A DNA stretch of 27,633 bases from Podochytrium sp. JEL0797 (Eukaryota; Chytridiomycota; Chytridiomycetes; Chytridiales; Chytriomycetaceae): the NCBI GenBank assembly GCA_027596195.1, contig JADGJG010000255.1, positions 1 to 27,633 of the forward strand, read 5' to 3'. Under the pieces are notes generated by a model. It was not told the DNA's origin and did not search any database. It worked only from the letters and a program-made list of their open reading frames with translations. A program made the translations under genes and the position numbers. This document shows, piece by piece, positions 1-10,433 of the stretch; within the stretch, counting starts at the first letter, position 1, and every line of letters starts with the position of its first letter.

Positions 1-551
1 GGTGGGGGTGGGGGGGGGGGGTCTGTTTTCCTTCAAAAATTTGGTTGTGAATAAAAAAAGGAATTGTACAATGCGAACGAAAGAATGCCCTCTGCCAAAC
101 CCCCTCTTGCACCCACATCCCCCCACGTTGCATCCAAGTCGGAGTGGAATGACTCTTGACGCTTTTTTTTCCCGCGTCCCCCAGCACCAAACCGAACCAA
201 ACGCCCCGCCCTCCCCGCATTCGAATCACGTACAACATGAATCGAATCCACAATCTCTGCCCCCCACCAACACCTTCTTACACCCACAATCCCCCCACGT
301 TGTATCCACATCAAAGTGCGAAATGACTCTTACCGAGTTTTTTTTTCGCGTCTCCCGAACCAAACCCGAACCACGCCCCCCCCCCTGCCCCCCCCCCCTT
401 CCCCAACTCCGATGTGTGCGTACAACGTTGAATAAAAAAAACACAAAACACAAGAGTGAACTCAAACAAAATAATATTGCGAACAACAAAAAAATAACCC
501 ACGGGAAAAAAACAGAAAAACACACACACAAAGTTTTCAAGCATCAAGAAA
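1..551. other. Low-complexity intergenic flank
   Basis: This stretch lies downstream of the V-ATPase B stop codon. It holds a G-rich run at 1-22, C-runs near 370-400 and A-rich tracts near 430-510. A long plus-strand open frame (2-649) crosses it, but its translation is biased Pro/His/Lys sequence with no domain and it runs antisense into the last V-ATPase exon, so I do not call it a gene. A diverged tandem repeat is listed separately. I see no AATAAA signal for the minus-strand gene here. Confidence 0.6.
66..419. repeat. Two-copy diverged tandem repeat, about 165-190 bp unit
   Basis: Copy A runs roughly 66-229 and copy B roughly 230-419. Both begin with GTACAA, followed by a CTCTGCC block, a CACCCACA block, CCCCCCACGTTG (119-130 and 291-302), AATGACTCTT, a T-run, CGCGTC and an ACCAAACC/CGAACCA block. 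The next GTACAA, at 420, could begin a third, truncated unit. Length differences are largely in homopolymer runs. The repeat looks non-coding. Confidence 0.65.
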
Positions 552-2946
552 TCACTTGCTGTCGCCCGGCATTCTGTCCGTTCCCACTGCAACACGTTCT
601 CCACTTCCCACCTTTCTCTCGCGTTGCTAAAAAAACGAAAGAGTCATGAGACACACGGACAGAAACGACATACAAACACAAAAAAACTCACGTAGTACTC
701 GGCAAGAATGTTGGCCGGGATACGGTTCAACATCTCCTTGGGGAAAATACGCAACAAGGACCACGCCAAATCCAACGACTCGAAAATCGTGCGTCCCTCG
801 TTGTATCCTTTCATGCAAAAAAAACATTGATTATAAATACGAGCAGGAGAGAGAGGAGTGGGTAGAAGCACAACAGAACCAACCTTGACTAATAAAAGTC
901 TTTTCAAACTTGTCCAAGAACTCCAAACTCAATTTATCCTCCTGATTCAACGCCTCCTCTCCAACCACAGCCTTCATGGCCGCAGCGTCACGTCCAATCG
1001 CATACTTGGCATACAACTGGTTCGACACGTCACCGTGGTCTTTTCTCGTCATGTTTTCGCCAATCGCGGATTTCATCAATCGCGAGAGGGAGGGCAGAAC
1101 GTTGATGGGAGGGTAGATTTGACGGTTGTGGAGTTGACGGTCAACGTAGATTTGGCCTTCGGTAATGTATCCGGTCAAATCGGGGATGGGGTGGGTGATG
1201 TCTGGAAGGGGGCGCGTGTGGGGGAAAGAAAATAGTGAGCAAACAACAACCAACAACAAAAAACCGACAACGAGGAAACCACATTGGGGGGCGATGGAAA
1301 GGGGAGGAAGGAGGGGTGCGGTTGAAATAGGGAGAGAAAACCAACCATCGTTCGGCATCGTCAAAATCGGAATCTGAGTAATACTTCCATTCCTTCCCGC
1401 AACTCTTCCGGCTCTCTCGTAAATGGTCGACAAGTCCGTGTACATGTAACCAGGGTACCCTCTTCTTCCGGGCACTTCTTCACGCGCAGCAGAGACTTCA
1501 CGAAGGGCGTCCGCGTAGGAACTCATGTCCGTGAGAATCACGAGAACGTGCTTTTCGAGCTGGTAGGCGTAGTATTCGGCGGTCGTGAGGGCGAGACGCG
1601 GGGTGATGATACGCTCGATGCTGGAGTTGTGTGTGAGTGTGTGTGTTTTTGTCGGAGGGTACGAGGGGAGCAGAGGCGACGAAAGAAACAACCACCAAAA
1701 CACCAAGAACCATAAACCGAGGGGGGGAGGACAGGGGGGACAAAGAACGACCAAAAAAAAAGATTTGCTCACGTAGGATCGTTGGCCAAATTCAAAAACA
1801 ACGTAACGCGTTCAATGGACCCATTCTCTTCGAAATCCTGCTTAAAGAAGCGCGCCGTTTCCATGTTAACTCCCATGGCTCCAAACACAATGGCAAAGTT
1901 GTCTTCGTGTCCGTCGAGTACGCCCTTGTCGATGCGCTGCACGAGACCGGCTTGACGACAGATTTGGGCGGCAATCTATGGTTGGGGAGGTTTGAATGTG
2001 CGTTAGGAGACTGTGGATGCGAGAGAGGGGTGTGTGTGTGCTTGTGATGAAGGGGGCGAAGTGAAGGTCGTTACTTCGTTGTGGGGCAACCCAGAAGCCG
2101 AGAAAATGGGAATCTTTTGACCACGAGCGACCGAGTTCATGGTGTCAATCGCCGAGATACCCGTTTGGAACATTTCTATCGCACGCAAACGAAACCGTAA
2201 AATAAATAAATAAAAAAAGCCACACATTAAAAATGGTCATAAAAAACAACTCACCTTCGGGATAAGTTCTCGAGTACGGGTTGATGGGCTGACCCTGAAT
2301 GTCCAAATAGTCCTCGGCAAAGACCTTGGGACCGCGGTCAATGGCCTTTCCGCTTCCGTTGAACACGCGTCCCAACATGTCCTCAGAGACCGGGATCTTC
2401 AGAATGTCACCGGTGAAGGATACGCGCGTGGCCTTGACATCGACGCCCGAGGTTCCCTCGAACACCTAAGGAGGGTTGTAGGTTTTAGAGGCGGGGTTCG
2501 ACAATTTTTTGATGTGAGCAAGGACAGGTTGTTACTTGGACAATGGCGCGCTTGCCCTGCACTTCGAGCACTTGCCCAGAGCGTTTCGACCCGTCGGGAA
2601 GCGTCAGCTCGACAATCTCGGCAAACCTGGGGAACTATTTTACGAAGAAGTGGTTAAACAACACGCATTAATGCGGTAAATGCATGCTGTACGGCACTAA
2701 CTGCACAGAGCAGGTGTAGTTAAATACCTTGACATCGTCGAGAATGACCAAAGGGCCGTTCACTCCAGACACGGTTCTGTAGTCTAGGGCCACGCGTGGT
2801 GAGTCTTACACCAACCACTACTACAGGGAGTACTTACCCATGCGTGGGTTGATGTTGTAGTTGCGAGTAACGGCTGCCGCGTGGATGGCCGCAGCCTCCT
2901 TGGCGCCAATGCGCGGATCAAAGGATGTGTTTGCAGTGGGGTGCAT
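552..2946 (-). CDS. VMA2: V-type proton ATPase subunit B (V1 sector)
   Basis: This is the non-catalytic nucleotide-binding B subunit of the V1 head, which alternates with subunit A to drive proton pumping into vacuoles and endosomes. Exons on the minus strand are 2946-2838, 2783-2728, 2634-2536, 2465-2255, 2175-2075, 1975-1773, 1620-1346, 1201-884, 807-692 and 626-552, giving 520 residues; yeast Vma2 is about 517. Visible hallmarks include [74 protein letters not shown] and the ATPase alpha/beta signature [18 protein letters not shown]. The start at 2946 (MHPTANTSF) is preferred; an in-frame ATG at 3009 would add 21 unconserved residues. Two introns use a GTTGGT donor (after 1346 and after 884). 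The protein is highly conserved and appears intact. Confidence 0.96.
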
Positions 2947-3032
2947 TTGGAAAATGCTTTTTTTTCCGTCCAAGGTTGTATCGCAACTCGCGTTTTTCTT
3001 TTCCTTCACAGCTCTCTTAATAAAACAAATCT

Positions 3033-4252
3033 CTACCTACGCCCATATCCCCCTCCGCCGCCACCTCCACCGCGTCGGTAATCGCGATCATACCCACCAC
3101 CCCCTCTCCGTCCATCATCCCGACCCCCATACCCACTCCTGTCTCGGAAATCCCCTCCACCCATCCTACCTCCCATATCCCTCTCATCGCGACGCCCACC
3201 CCACCCCCCTGGTCCGCCAGGTGCAACCTGCCCACGGTCACCATACCCTCCTCCTCCGCCCATCGGAGGCCCACTTCTGTCCCCGCCTCTCTCGTCGCGG
3301 ATCCGCGCTTCCCACTCTTTGGCCCATTCGCGCAGCTTTTTGTACCCAATGTGTTGCTTGCCCGTGAGATGGTCTTGGAGACGTTGCGTCGAGTCGTTGT
3401 GAACGAGGGTTGCCGAGCAAATGTCGCAAATCATGTGTCTGCGGTTGTTGACCGACTTTTGGACGCGCAAAACGAATGCATCAAAAACGCAAGGAGAGGC
3501 AACAAGAGAAGAAGAAAAGAATTAGAACCAGAGAATCACAAACACGGCACAAAAAAGAAAAACAAACCCCCACCCCACCCCCTCAAAACAAAAACTCACA
3601 TTCTTAATCGCCTCCACATTATTCTTCAACAACTCCACCGTCCCCCACAAATCCACCGCCCGGTCCACAAACCCACCTTCCCCGGCCTCCTGCATCTGCT
3701 TGTGATACTCGCGAATCTGCCCCTCAATCATGGCCAACCGCTCCTCCTTTTCATCTCCAAGCCCGTCCTGCGCGTGTCCCGGAGGCGGCGCCTCGTTCTC
3801 GGCCACCTTGTCCTTTTGCCGCCGAATCATTCTATCCATGTCCCCAATCAGCCGCGCAGTGAGGTTGTAGAAGGCTTGTTCGTGTCCCAGTTTGTACCGG
3901 TCCGGAGAGTTTTGGTATCTACGTGACCCCCGTCAATAAAAACTGCGGATAGGATATCCACAACAACCCCAAACAAAAAAACCACAACACTCACTCTTTG
4001 ACCAGCTTCTCATCATGCACCTTCTTGTCGCAGTTTCCAATATCGCATTTCGTGTTGGTGAAGAGGTCGAACGGACAGAATCCGCAGGCGAGCATGTGGG
4101 GACACATTTGAGGGTCTTTGTACGTCTTGGTGGTGCCCAAGAGTGGGTTCATGAGCTGTGAGTAGGTGGTGAGGTGTGTGTAAGGTGTGGGTTCGTAGGA
4201 GGCCGTGGGGGGTGCACTTTACCTCCTCGAGGAGCTTGCGTTGGATGTCCAT
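3033..4252 (-). CDS. LUC7-like U1 snRNP-associated splicing factor
   Basis: LUC7 proteins sit in the U1 snRNP and help select 5' splice sites. Exons are 4252-4223, 4155-3995, 3918-3600 and 3455-3033, giving 310 residues. The start follows the short family leader (MDIQRKLLEE, then LMNPLLG). The first zinc finger spans about residues 28-57, with Cys28, Cys37, Cys47, Cys52 and His57 among the candidate ligands. A charged helical region (about 90-165) follows. The second, C2H2-type finger has Cys180, Cys183, His199 and His205. The tail from about 220 is Gly/Arg-rich (many RGG, GGGG and RD units), where animal and plant homologues often carry an RS tail. The last acceptor (3456) was chosen because it keeps frame; a CAG 21 nt further downstream would not. 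The stop codon is 86 nt upstream of the V-ATPase ATG on the same strand. Confidence 0.9.
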
Positions 4253-4974
4253 TTCGAGTCGAAGTTTTTTTTTGGTTGGGCGGGAAGAAAACCTCTCGTA
4301 CCTCTTCGGACCCTCCTTCCTCATGCCAACGCCAGAGTATTCCCTTTCTTTCAATGTTGTGTTGAATGCAAGTAGAGGATTCCCTCGATCCTAAAACCGT
4401 ATAAATATATAACAAAAGCCACTCCCCCCACCCCCCTTGACCCTATTTATATTTTTTCCCAAATCAACTAATCCACTAAACAAATGCCACCCCCTTCACA
4501 CTCCAAAACATGTACTTCCCACGCGCTGTGTATTCCCGCGAACGCCTTAAAAAGGACGAAGTAGAACATCGGTGAGGCTGTTTCAGTATTACCAGGATTT
4601 CAAAATATTGAAATGGATTCGCGGTTTTGAGAAGGGGACGAACAAGGAGACGAACGACCAAACCGCAAATCGATCAACCGTGCCTCAACAAGTTTAACTC
4701 GTTCCGACAACCATTCAACGCGTTTCCTCATGTCTCCACAGGGCGACTTCTCCTCCGGGTTGATGGAACTCACAAAATCTCTCCATGGCCAAATTCCAGC
4801 CACATTCCGTGTATTGATTTTTAAGGGAAAAGGGAACAAGGGGCCATTTTTCCCCTTCTCAACTTATTTTTCATTCCGTTTTCTACATTTCTTATTCATT
4901 AATTTTGATCAAGATTGGGGAGAAAAGGAGCACTTTGCCCCACGAAAAAAACAAACAAAAATCAACAAGAATCG
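4253..4974. other. Divergent intergenic region between the LUC7-like and LITAF genes
   Basis: About 720 nt separate the two divergent start codons, so promoters for both genes should lie here. The minus strand has an open frame from about 4839 to 4600 whose first ATG is at 4731 (43 codons). Its residues include GIWPWRDF and RKRVEWLSERVKLVEARL, which look amphipathic and protein-like. I recognise no family, and no convincing partner exon. I see no tRNA or repeat. Confidence 0.45.
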
Positions 4975-5519
4975 ATGACCACCTCCAAGAAACAGATCAT
5001 TGCCGAGTCACAACAGCCCCAACCCGAAGGAGAACCCTCCAACCCACCACCAGCGTAATCCCCCACCCCTCCCACACCCCCCTTACCCCCTCTAACCAAC
5101 CACCCCAACAGCTACACCGCCTCCATGCAAGCCCCGCCACCCCTCGTGATCTACGAATCCTCCGTCACATCCCCCCTCCTCCCACCCACAGTTCTCGTCC
5201 TCGACACGGCAGACTCGCTGCGCATGTTCTGCCCGTACTGCAACGCTCACGTCGTGTCAGTCGTGGAAGACGCTCCGGGCTGTCTCGCGTATTTCACGAG
5301 TGCGTTCCTGTGTTTGGTTGGGTGTGGATGTTGTTTCTGGGTTCCGTTGTGTGCGCCGCGGTGTCAAGGTGAGCACGGGGGAGGCACGCTTGGGGGTTCG
5401 AACTTTTTTCGGTCCTTGCTAACCGGGTTTACGACTTTGTATTGCTTGTTTGAATGGGGATAGATCAAGTGCATAGATGTCCGTGCTGTCGTCGCGTGTT
5501 GGCCGTGGTTCCGGCATGA
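4975..5519 (+). CDS. LITAF-domain (LPS-induced TNF-alpha factor-like) membrane-associated protein
   Basis: Exons are 4975-5054, 5112-5368 and 5464-5519, giving 130 residues. The N-terminal third (1-60) is Pro/Gln-rich. The C-terminal LITAF domain shows the split zinc site CPYC (67-70) and CPCC (118-121). Between them is a hydrophobic Cys-rich stretch (about 84-111) that in this family inserts into the cytosolic leaflet of endosomal or lysosomal membranes as a hairpin. The second motif is preceded by His (QVHRCPCC), as in the family consensus HxCPxC. LITAF proteins are small monotopic endolysosomal proteins linked to trafficking; the exact role here is unknown. Both introns keep phase and use GTAATC and GTGAGC donors. 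The length is typical for the family. Confidence 0.85.
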
Positions 5520-5942
5520 ACGGATATAATTCTTGTTCTGAATTCTTTAGTCCATGTGTGTTGAAGTTATTAAATATTCTTGCTTGCTGACTTGGAGAGC
5601 TCGTATCTTGCTGGATTCGGTGCAACCCAGATGTTGGGAAAAGAAAAGGCCTGTCTTGAAAAAAAATGGGTGAAGGAGTATCACGGAATATCTCAGCGTC
5701 CAGCGGTGCCAAATTCCGTTACGTAAATAATTGCACATAATTCGGTGACGAGAACTCAGTACGATGTGATTCAGAAAGCCCATGGGGGTATCTTTCTCGT
5801 CCCTTTTATCCTTCGCAAAAAAATGAACTTCTTCTGATTCGAGTCTTAAACATGTTTGTGTGTCCAATTTCCGATCCCATTTCTCCCCCTTTCTTTTTTA
5901 TTTTACTTTTTGCGACCGACTCCATTCCTCGTCACCAATCAC
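5520..5942. other. Convergent 3' intergenic region
   Basis: This region lies between the LITAF-like gene (plus) and the oxidoreductase (minus), both of which end here. Several short open frames occur on the minus strand (for example 5547-5867), but none shows a recognisable motif or sensible splice structure. The only element I can name is a candidate minus-strand polyadenylation signal at 5897-5902. Confidence 0.5.
5897..5902 (-). terminator. Candidate polyadenylation signal AATAAA
   Basis: TTTATT on the plus strand reads AATAAA on the minus strand, about 40 nt downstream of the oxidoreductase stop codon. This is an exact match to the canonical hexamer; its use is inferred. Confidence 0.4.
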
Positions 5943-7137
5943 CTACAATTTTACAGGAACCGACCCCCTCTCCGCACTCTCCCACAACGCATCCAACACC
6001 CGATGCACAACCACCGCCTCCTCCGCCCACTCCTTCCAACTCTTGCCTCCCTCCACACAAGCCACAAAATCATTCACCATCCTCACCTCCTCCACAACCC
6101 CACCCATTTCCACCACCCTCGTCTCCCACACCCCCGCCGACATACTCACCGTAAACGTGTCCTGCAACGGCGCCACAAACGCGTCCGGGTTCTTCATATC
6201 AATGAGTCCTTTCCATGGAACGAACGTATCATCGCATGCGAGGATCGCTTTGGTTCCACTCACATGGGTGAGTTGGGTGTCGGCTTGGGCAAAGGAACAG
6301 TCAAAGAGGGCGATGCGGTGCTGCGAGAAGTGGAGTTGTCCGATAAAGTGGGTTGCAGCGCCGGTTTCAGGGTGTCTTTTGACAATGGTTCCAATGACCT
6401 ATGTTTTTTTGCGATTTCGCGTTCTCACGTCAGTTTCTGCTCAATAAGCGGGAATCACAGAGGTAATCCTTACCTTCTCGGGAACGTCGTACCCATACAC
6501 ATGAAGCCCAAACCTCACAGTATACCACCCCATATCCCCCAAACACCCCGTCCTCTCCATGTCCGGCCGATGCCTAATCGCATCCGCGCTCATCTCCCTC
6601 GCATCGCACGAAAACTGCGAAAACACGCTCGTCACATCCCCCAACTCTCCATTCACAACCATCTCGCGAATGAGTTTGTTCCTTGGATGATGTTTGAAAA
6701 AGGTGCCGTCGAGGAACACGACGTTGTGGAGGGTGCATGCGGAAATGATTTCTTGCACGTCCGAGGTGTAAGGGGCCACGGGTTTTTCGCAGAGAATGTG
6801 TTTTTTGGCGGCAGCGGCTTTGAGGGCCCATTCTTTGTGGAGGCCGGAGGGGAGGGCGATGTAGACGGCCTCGACCTGGATGAAATCAGTCAAGGTCAAA
6901 ACATCACATCACAGCCCGATCCATAAAGTACTAACAAAACTGATCACATACCTCAGGATCATCAAGCACACCCTGATACGTTCCATACGCTTTCGAGATG
7001 GCAAACTTGGCCGCGAATGCCTGCGCAGACTCAATAGAGCGCGACCCAACGGCGAGGACCGTGTTTCCGGAGCGTCGGATGCCGACTGTGAGGACTTTGC
7101 TGGCAATGCCGCCGGTTCCGAGAACGCCGAATTTCAT
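5943..7137 (-). CDS. Gfo/Idh/MocA-family NAD(P)-dependent oxidoreductase
   Basis: Exons are 7137-6952, 6875-6474 and 6398-5943, giving 347 residues. The N-terminal Rossmann fold opens with GVLGTGGIASK (residues 4-14), a GxGxxA-type dinucleotide site. The family EKP motif is at 92-94, whose lysine is usually catalytic, followed by an alpha/beta substrate domain. The order and the LDGTFFKHHPR block resemble the dimeric dihydrodiol dehydrogenase / D-xylose dehydrogenase branch. The real substrate cannot be read from sequence; a sugar or trans-dihydrodiol is the family expectation. An in-frame ATG at 7356 would add 73 unconserved residues, so the ATG at 7137, directly before the Rossmann strand, is preferred. 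The gene is divergent from the dioxygenase gene, with 426 nt between starts. Confidence 0.88.
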
Positions 7138-7563
7138 GTTTGTTTTTTTTGGGTGGTTTTTTTCTTTTTGCGGTGGGGTGGGGGAGGGAGGCAACAGTCG
7201 CGTGAACAAAGCCACCCGGAGAAAAGCCCGGATCACTTTCATTTCCAACCAAACGGGTTCGACAATCGTTACAAAGCGTTTTTTGCCACCTTGATTTACC
7301 CATGCTTTGGAGGAAGAGAGAAGGCCAAGGCCAAAAGGAGGCAAGCGGTTAGCCATGCATTCCAGCGTGGGAGAAGTTGAAGGTTAGCTTCTGCTTCTGA
7401 ACACATCGTTTCCTTTTGAGTGCACTTCAAATTCGGCAGCGGCGGATCGCCCTTCCTCCCGTTCCACTCCGAGCAATCAAATTTTGTGGTGCCACCGACA
7501 TCAAAAAAAGCGCCCCAGCAGCGAAAAGGAATACTGAAAAACATTCCCCGAACCTTATCCAGA
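7138..7563. promoter_or_regulatory. Shared divergent promoter region (oxidoreductase / PhyH gene)
   Basis: 426 nt lie between two divergent ATGs, so transcription of both genes presumably starts here. The plus-strand frame of the dioxygenase is open back to about 7420 but has no ATG in that part, which supports the start at 7564. A G/T-rich stretch lies at 7140-7190. I see no named operator. Confidence 0.4.
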
Positions 7564-8607
7564 ATGACTATCGACGAGCACAGAAGCATCATGCAGCGCC
7601 TCGACGAGGACGGATACGTCATCATCGACGGTCTCGTCAACGACGAGGAAATGGTTACCCTCCGTGCCGCCGCTGACCGTGCCGTTGCCAAGGCCCGTAA
7701 CGACGAGTGGAAGCTCAGAAGAGTGAGTTTTGCTCTGCCCCCCTTCTCCTTCTCTTTCTGTTTCCAATCTCCTGCATTCTTATCACCCCGAATCTTTCAA
7801 ACGAAAATCAGGTCGTTGGCGTGCAGTTTCCGCCTTGGTCTGAAGTCGCCGAAGACGTGTGGGGCGTGCAAATGATTATGCACCCGGATCTCCAAGAACC
7901 CGATTTCGCCAAGTGGTACGGGTGCGACAAGTTGGTGGACGTGGTCTGCGAGATTCTCGGGTCGAAAGAGGAAGAGCTTCAATTGTATGTATTGTTCTGT
8001 TTTTGTTTGTTTATTTTATAGCATGTTTTTACACTCCGTTGTACTCACATCCTTCTCCTATTTCAGGGAACTCTTCAACCTCTTGATCAACCCCGAACTC
8101 AAAGACTTTGCCCTCGAATGGCATAGGGACGACGTGAAGCCCGGCGTCGAAGGAGAAGAAGAACTCGAACGTCTCACCATCCCCCATTACGGCACTCAAT
8201 GGAACTGCGCCCTGTACGACGACGCATGCCTCTATATCATCCCCAAGAGCCACAACCGCGTCCGAACGGAGGAAGAGCGAAGAATCAACATTGAAGACCC
8301 CTTGTGTTTGGAGATGCCCGGACAAATGTGTGTGGAACTCAAGGCTGGCCAGACGGTGTTTTACAACAACAACATTATGCACCGGGCTGTGTATGACAAG
8401 TCCAAGAAACGCGCCACGTTGCATGGATGCATGGGGACCGTGAATGGAGGGTCTCACCGTGCGAGAAACATTTTGCAACATGGTGTCGCGTGGATGAGGG
8501 AGGAGCGGTTCAAGGAGACGCTTCCGGAGAGATTGTATCCCATGTATGATAACCTGATTCGGTTGGCGAATCAGAATGAGGGGAAGGATCTCGGGTTTTC
8601 GCAGTGA
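7564..8607 (+). CDS. Phytanoyl-CoA dioxygenase (PhyH) family Fe(II)/2-oxoglutarate oxygenase
   Basis: Exons are 7564-7722, 7812-7984 and 8067-8607, giving 290 residues. The jelly-roll Fe(II) site is complete: His130-Arg-Asp132 (EWHRDD) and distal His216 (NNIMHRAVY), with Arg226 a likely 2-oxoglutarate carboxylate ligand. An N-terminal helix and DGYVIIDGLV (about 17-26) match the usual start of PhyH proteins, where the chain first tries to bury the active site. No peroxisomal C-terminal tripeptide is present (it ends FSQ) and no clear targeting peptide is seen, so a cytosolic location is likely. The substrate is unknown; the family covers fatty acyl-CoAs and many small metabolites. It is divergent from the oxidoreductase, which hints at shared regulation only. 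Confidence 0.88.
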
Positions 8608-8668
8608 TTTTTCTTTTCCAATTTTTGACTGAGAAATTAAAAAGAATGTACCATGTTTTCGAACGACT

Positions 8669-8674
8669 AATAAA
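8669..8674 (+). terminator. Candidate polyadenylation signal AATAAA
   Basis: An exact AATAAA lies about 60 nt downstream of the PhyH-family stop codon, in an AT-rich stretch. Its use is inferred. Confidence 0.45.
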
Positions 8675-9160
8675 GTAGGAATTTCAGGGTGACAATTAAT
8701 GGCACACGTGGAGCCAGAATACAACTCGTCATTTTGATTGATTTTTTCTCCTTGCCCGAGACGAAGAGTAGTGCGCGTGAAAGGATGGATCGCATCCGTG
8801 CCCACCGAAAAAGATGCGCGAAAGGAAGCGGGTGGTGAGAATTTCCTGCACGGGTAGTCGCCATTATTCATTCATTAGTCCGAAAATAACGGATTTCATT
8901 CTTTCCGAGAAGAATAGTTAAAACACTTCATCAAACGTTGCGCGTTGTATATGCTGCGCGTATCAAGGTTGTATGCTGTCCACGCAGTTCACCTTCATTG
9001 CACGCGCTCTATCCTCCGCCAAATTTTTGAACCAAAATTTCCCGTTCTTTGAAATGGTCTTGAAGCACATATGAATTGAACAGTATTAATCACTAATCAT
9101 CTTCGAGGGATTAGAAATGCGTGAGAAATCACGGTCACGTTGGATGAGTCACCAATAGGG

Positions 9161-9185
9161 GGAATATTCCAGAATTTTCGAGAAA
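9161..9185 (+). promoter_or_regulatory. Perfect five-unit heat-shock element
   Basis: Five alternating nGAAn / nTTCn units are spaced exactly 5 bp: GAA 9162-9164, TTC 9167-9169, GAA 9172-9174, TTC 9177-9179 and GAA 9182-9184. Such arrays are the binding site of trimeric heat-shock factor (HSF1). The array ends about 70 nt before the DnaJ ATG, and a CCAAT box precedes it by a few bases. The pattern is directly visible; HSF control is inferred from it and from the identity of the downstream gene. Confidence 0.85.
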
Positions 9186-9256
9186 GAGCCCCCACCGCGA
9201 TCGACCACAAAATCAAAAAACACAAAAACAAAACCACCCCAACAAAAAAGCAAATA

Positions 9257-10433
9257 ATGTCGGAACAAAAAGACTACTACAAGATCCTCGGAGTGCCCAA
9301 AACCGCCAACGACGCCGAACTCAAGAAGGCGTACCGCAAGCTCGCGCTCAAGTGGCACCCGGACCGTAACCATAACGAACACAAGGAGACAGCCGACCGG
9401 CGCTTCAAGGAGATCAACGAGGCGTACGAGGTGCTGAGCGACGAGTCCAAGCGCAAGCTGTACGACGCGTACGGCGTGGACGGTCTCAAGGCGGGCGGGC
9501 CAGCAGGGCCCCAGGCGTCCGGCGGCGGCTTCTCGGGATTTCCCGGCGGCGGCGGCGGTGCCGGAGGACACACGTTCTCGTTCTCATCGGGCGGGCCGGG
9601 CGGATTCCACCCTTCGAATGGTGCGTGTTTCGTTGTGACTCATTTTGCGGAATGCCCCTTTTTTTCTCATCCCATGTCTTTGTTTTATAGCCGAAGACAT
9701 TTTCGCCCAATTCTTTGGCGGCCAAAACCCATTCGGTGGCGGCTTCAGCCCCTCCAGCGCGGGCATGAGCGACAGCGATGAAGATATGCGCGGTGGTTCC
9801 TCGTTTGGCTCGTTTGGCTCGAGCGGCGGATTCCCAGGCGGATTCCCCGGTGGTGGTGGGTCCCACAGCATGCCGCGCCAGCAATCGCGTGCGAAACCAG
9901 AACCCGTCAAACGCGCGTTCCCTGTCGCACTCGAAGACCTCTACGCGGGCGCCACAAAGAAGCTCAAGGTGACGCGTAGGACGCAGTCGGGGTCTGTGGA
10001 GGAGAAGATTTTGCAAATTACAGTGAGACCTGGGTGGAAGGTCGGGACCAAGATTACGTATCCTGGCGAAGGAGACGAGGTTGCGCCTGGTGTGTTTCAG
10101 GATATCGTGTTTGAAGTTGAGGAGAAGCCGAATGACCGATTCAAGCGTGATGGAGACGATCTCAAGATTATGATTGATGTTTCGTTGGCGGATGTGCTGT
10201 GTGGGCCGTGCAAAAAGACGATTGAGACTCTCGATGGGCGCAAGTTGGAAGTCGATGTGTATGGATTGAAGAGCAGTGATGACATTCGTCTCATTCGTGG
10301 GGAGGGGATGCCCGTCAGCAAGATTGCTGGCAAAAAGGGGGACTTGATTGTGTCGGTGAATGTCAAGTTCCCATTCTTGAATGAGACTCAGAGGACCGAT
10401 TTGCGTCGCGTGTTGGGGGGTTCGAGTTTGTGA
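9257..10433 (+). CDS. Class B J-domain co-chaperone (Sis1/DNAJB-like Hsp40)
   Basis: Exons are 9257-9620 and 9691-10433, giving 368 residues. The J domain spans about 5-70, with the HPD motif at 34-36 that triggers Hsp70 ATPase activity. A Gly/Phe-rich linker follows (about 75-210, with many GGF and GGG units). Two beta-sandwich C-terminal peptide-binding domains (about 215-368) contain [14 protein letters not shown] and KNDRF-like EKPNDRFKR. There is no CxxCxGxG zinc-finger repeat, which makes it class B (Sis1/DNAJB1 type) rather than Ydj1 type. It should act in cytosol and nucleus to deliver clients to Hsp70 and support disaggregation. A heat-shock element sits directly upstream. The intron falls within the G/F region. 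Confidence 0.95.

Larger units (their letters stand above)
8608..9256. other. Intergenic region between PhyH and DnaJ genes
   Basis: This 649-nt gap holds a polyadenylation hexamer near its left end and the DnaJ promoter at its right end. A short inverted repeat (ATTCTT...AAGAAT) lies near 8899-8916, a CCAAT box at 9152-9156, and a perfect heat-shock element at 9161-9185. No credible coding region was found on either strand. Confidence 0.55.

Noticed and set aside
2..649. 215-codon plus-strand open frame at the left edge
   Set aside because: Composition is Pro/His/Lys homopolymer-driven, it crosses the tandem repeat and runs antisense into the last V-ATPase exon; no domain.
831..1772. 313-codon minus-strand open frame read as one exon
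   Set aside because: It reads through three V-ATPase introns that lack stops; the inserted stretches are unlike any subunit B and splice sites remove them in frame.
5856..6926. 356-codon plus-strand open frame
   Set aside because: Antisense shadow of the Gfo/Idh/MocA oxidoreductase, whose exons carry family motifs and in-frame splice sites; the plus frame is His/Pro-rich without motifs.
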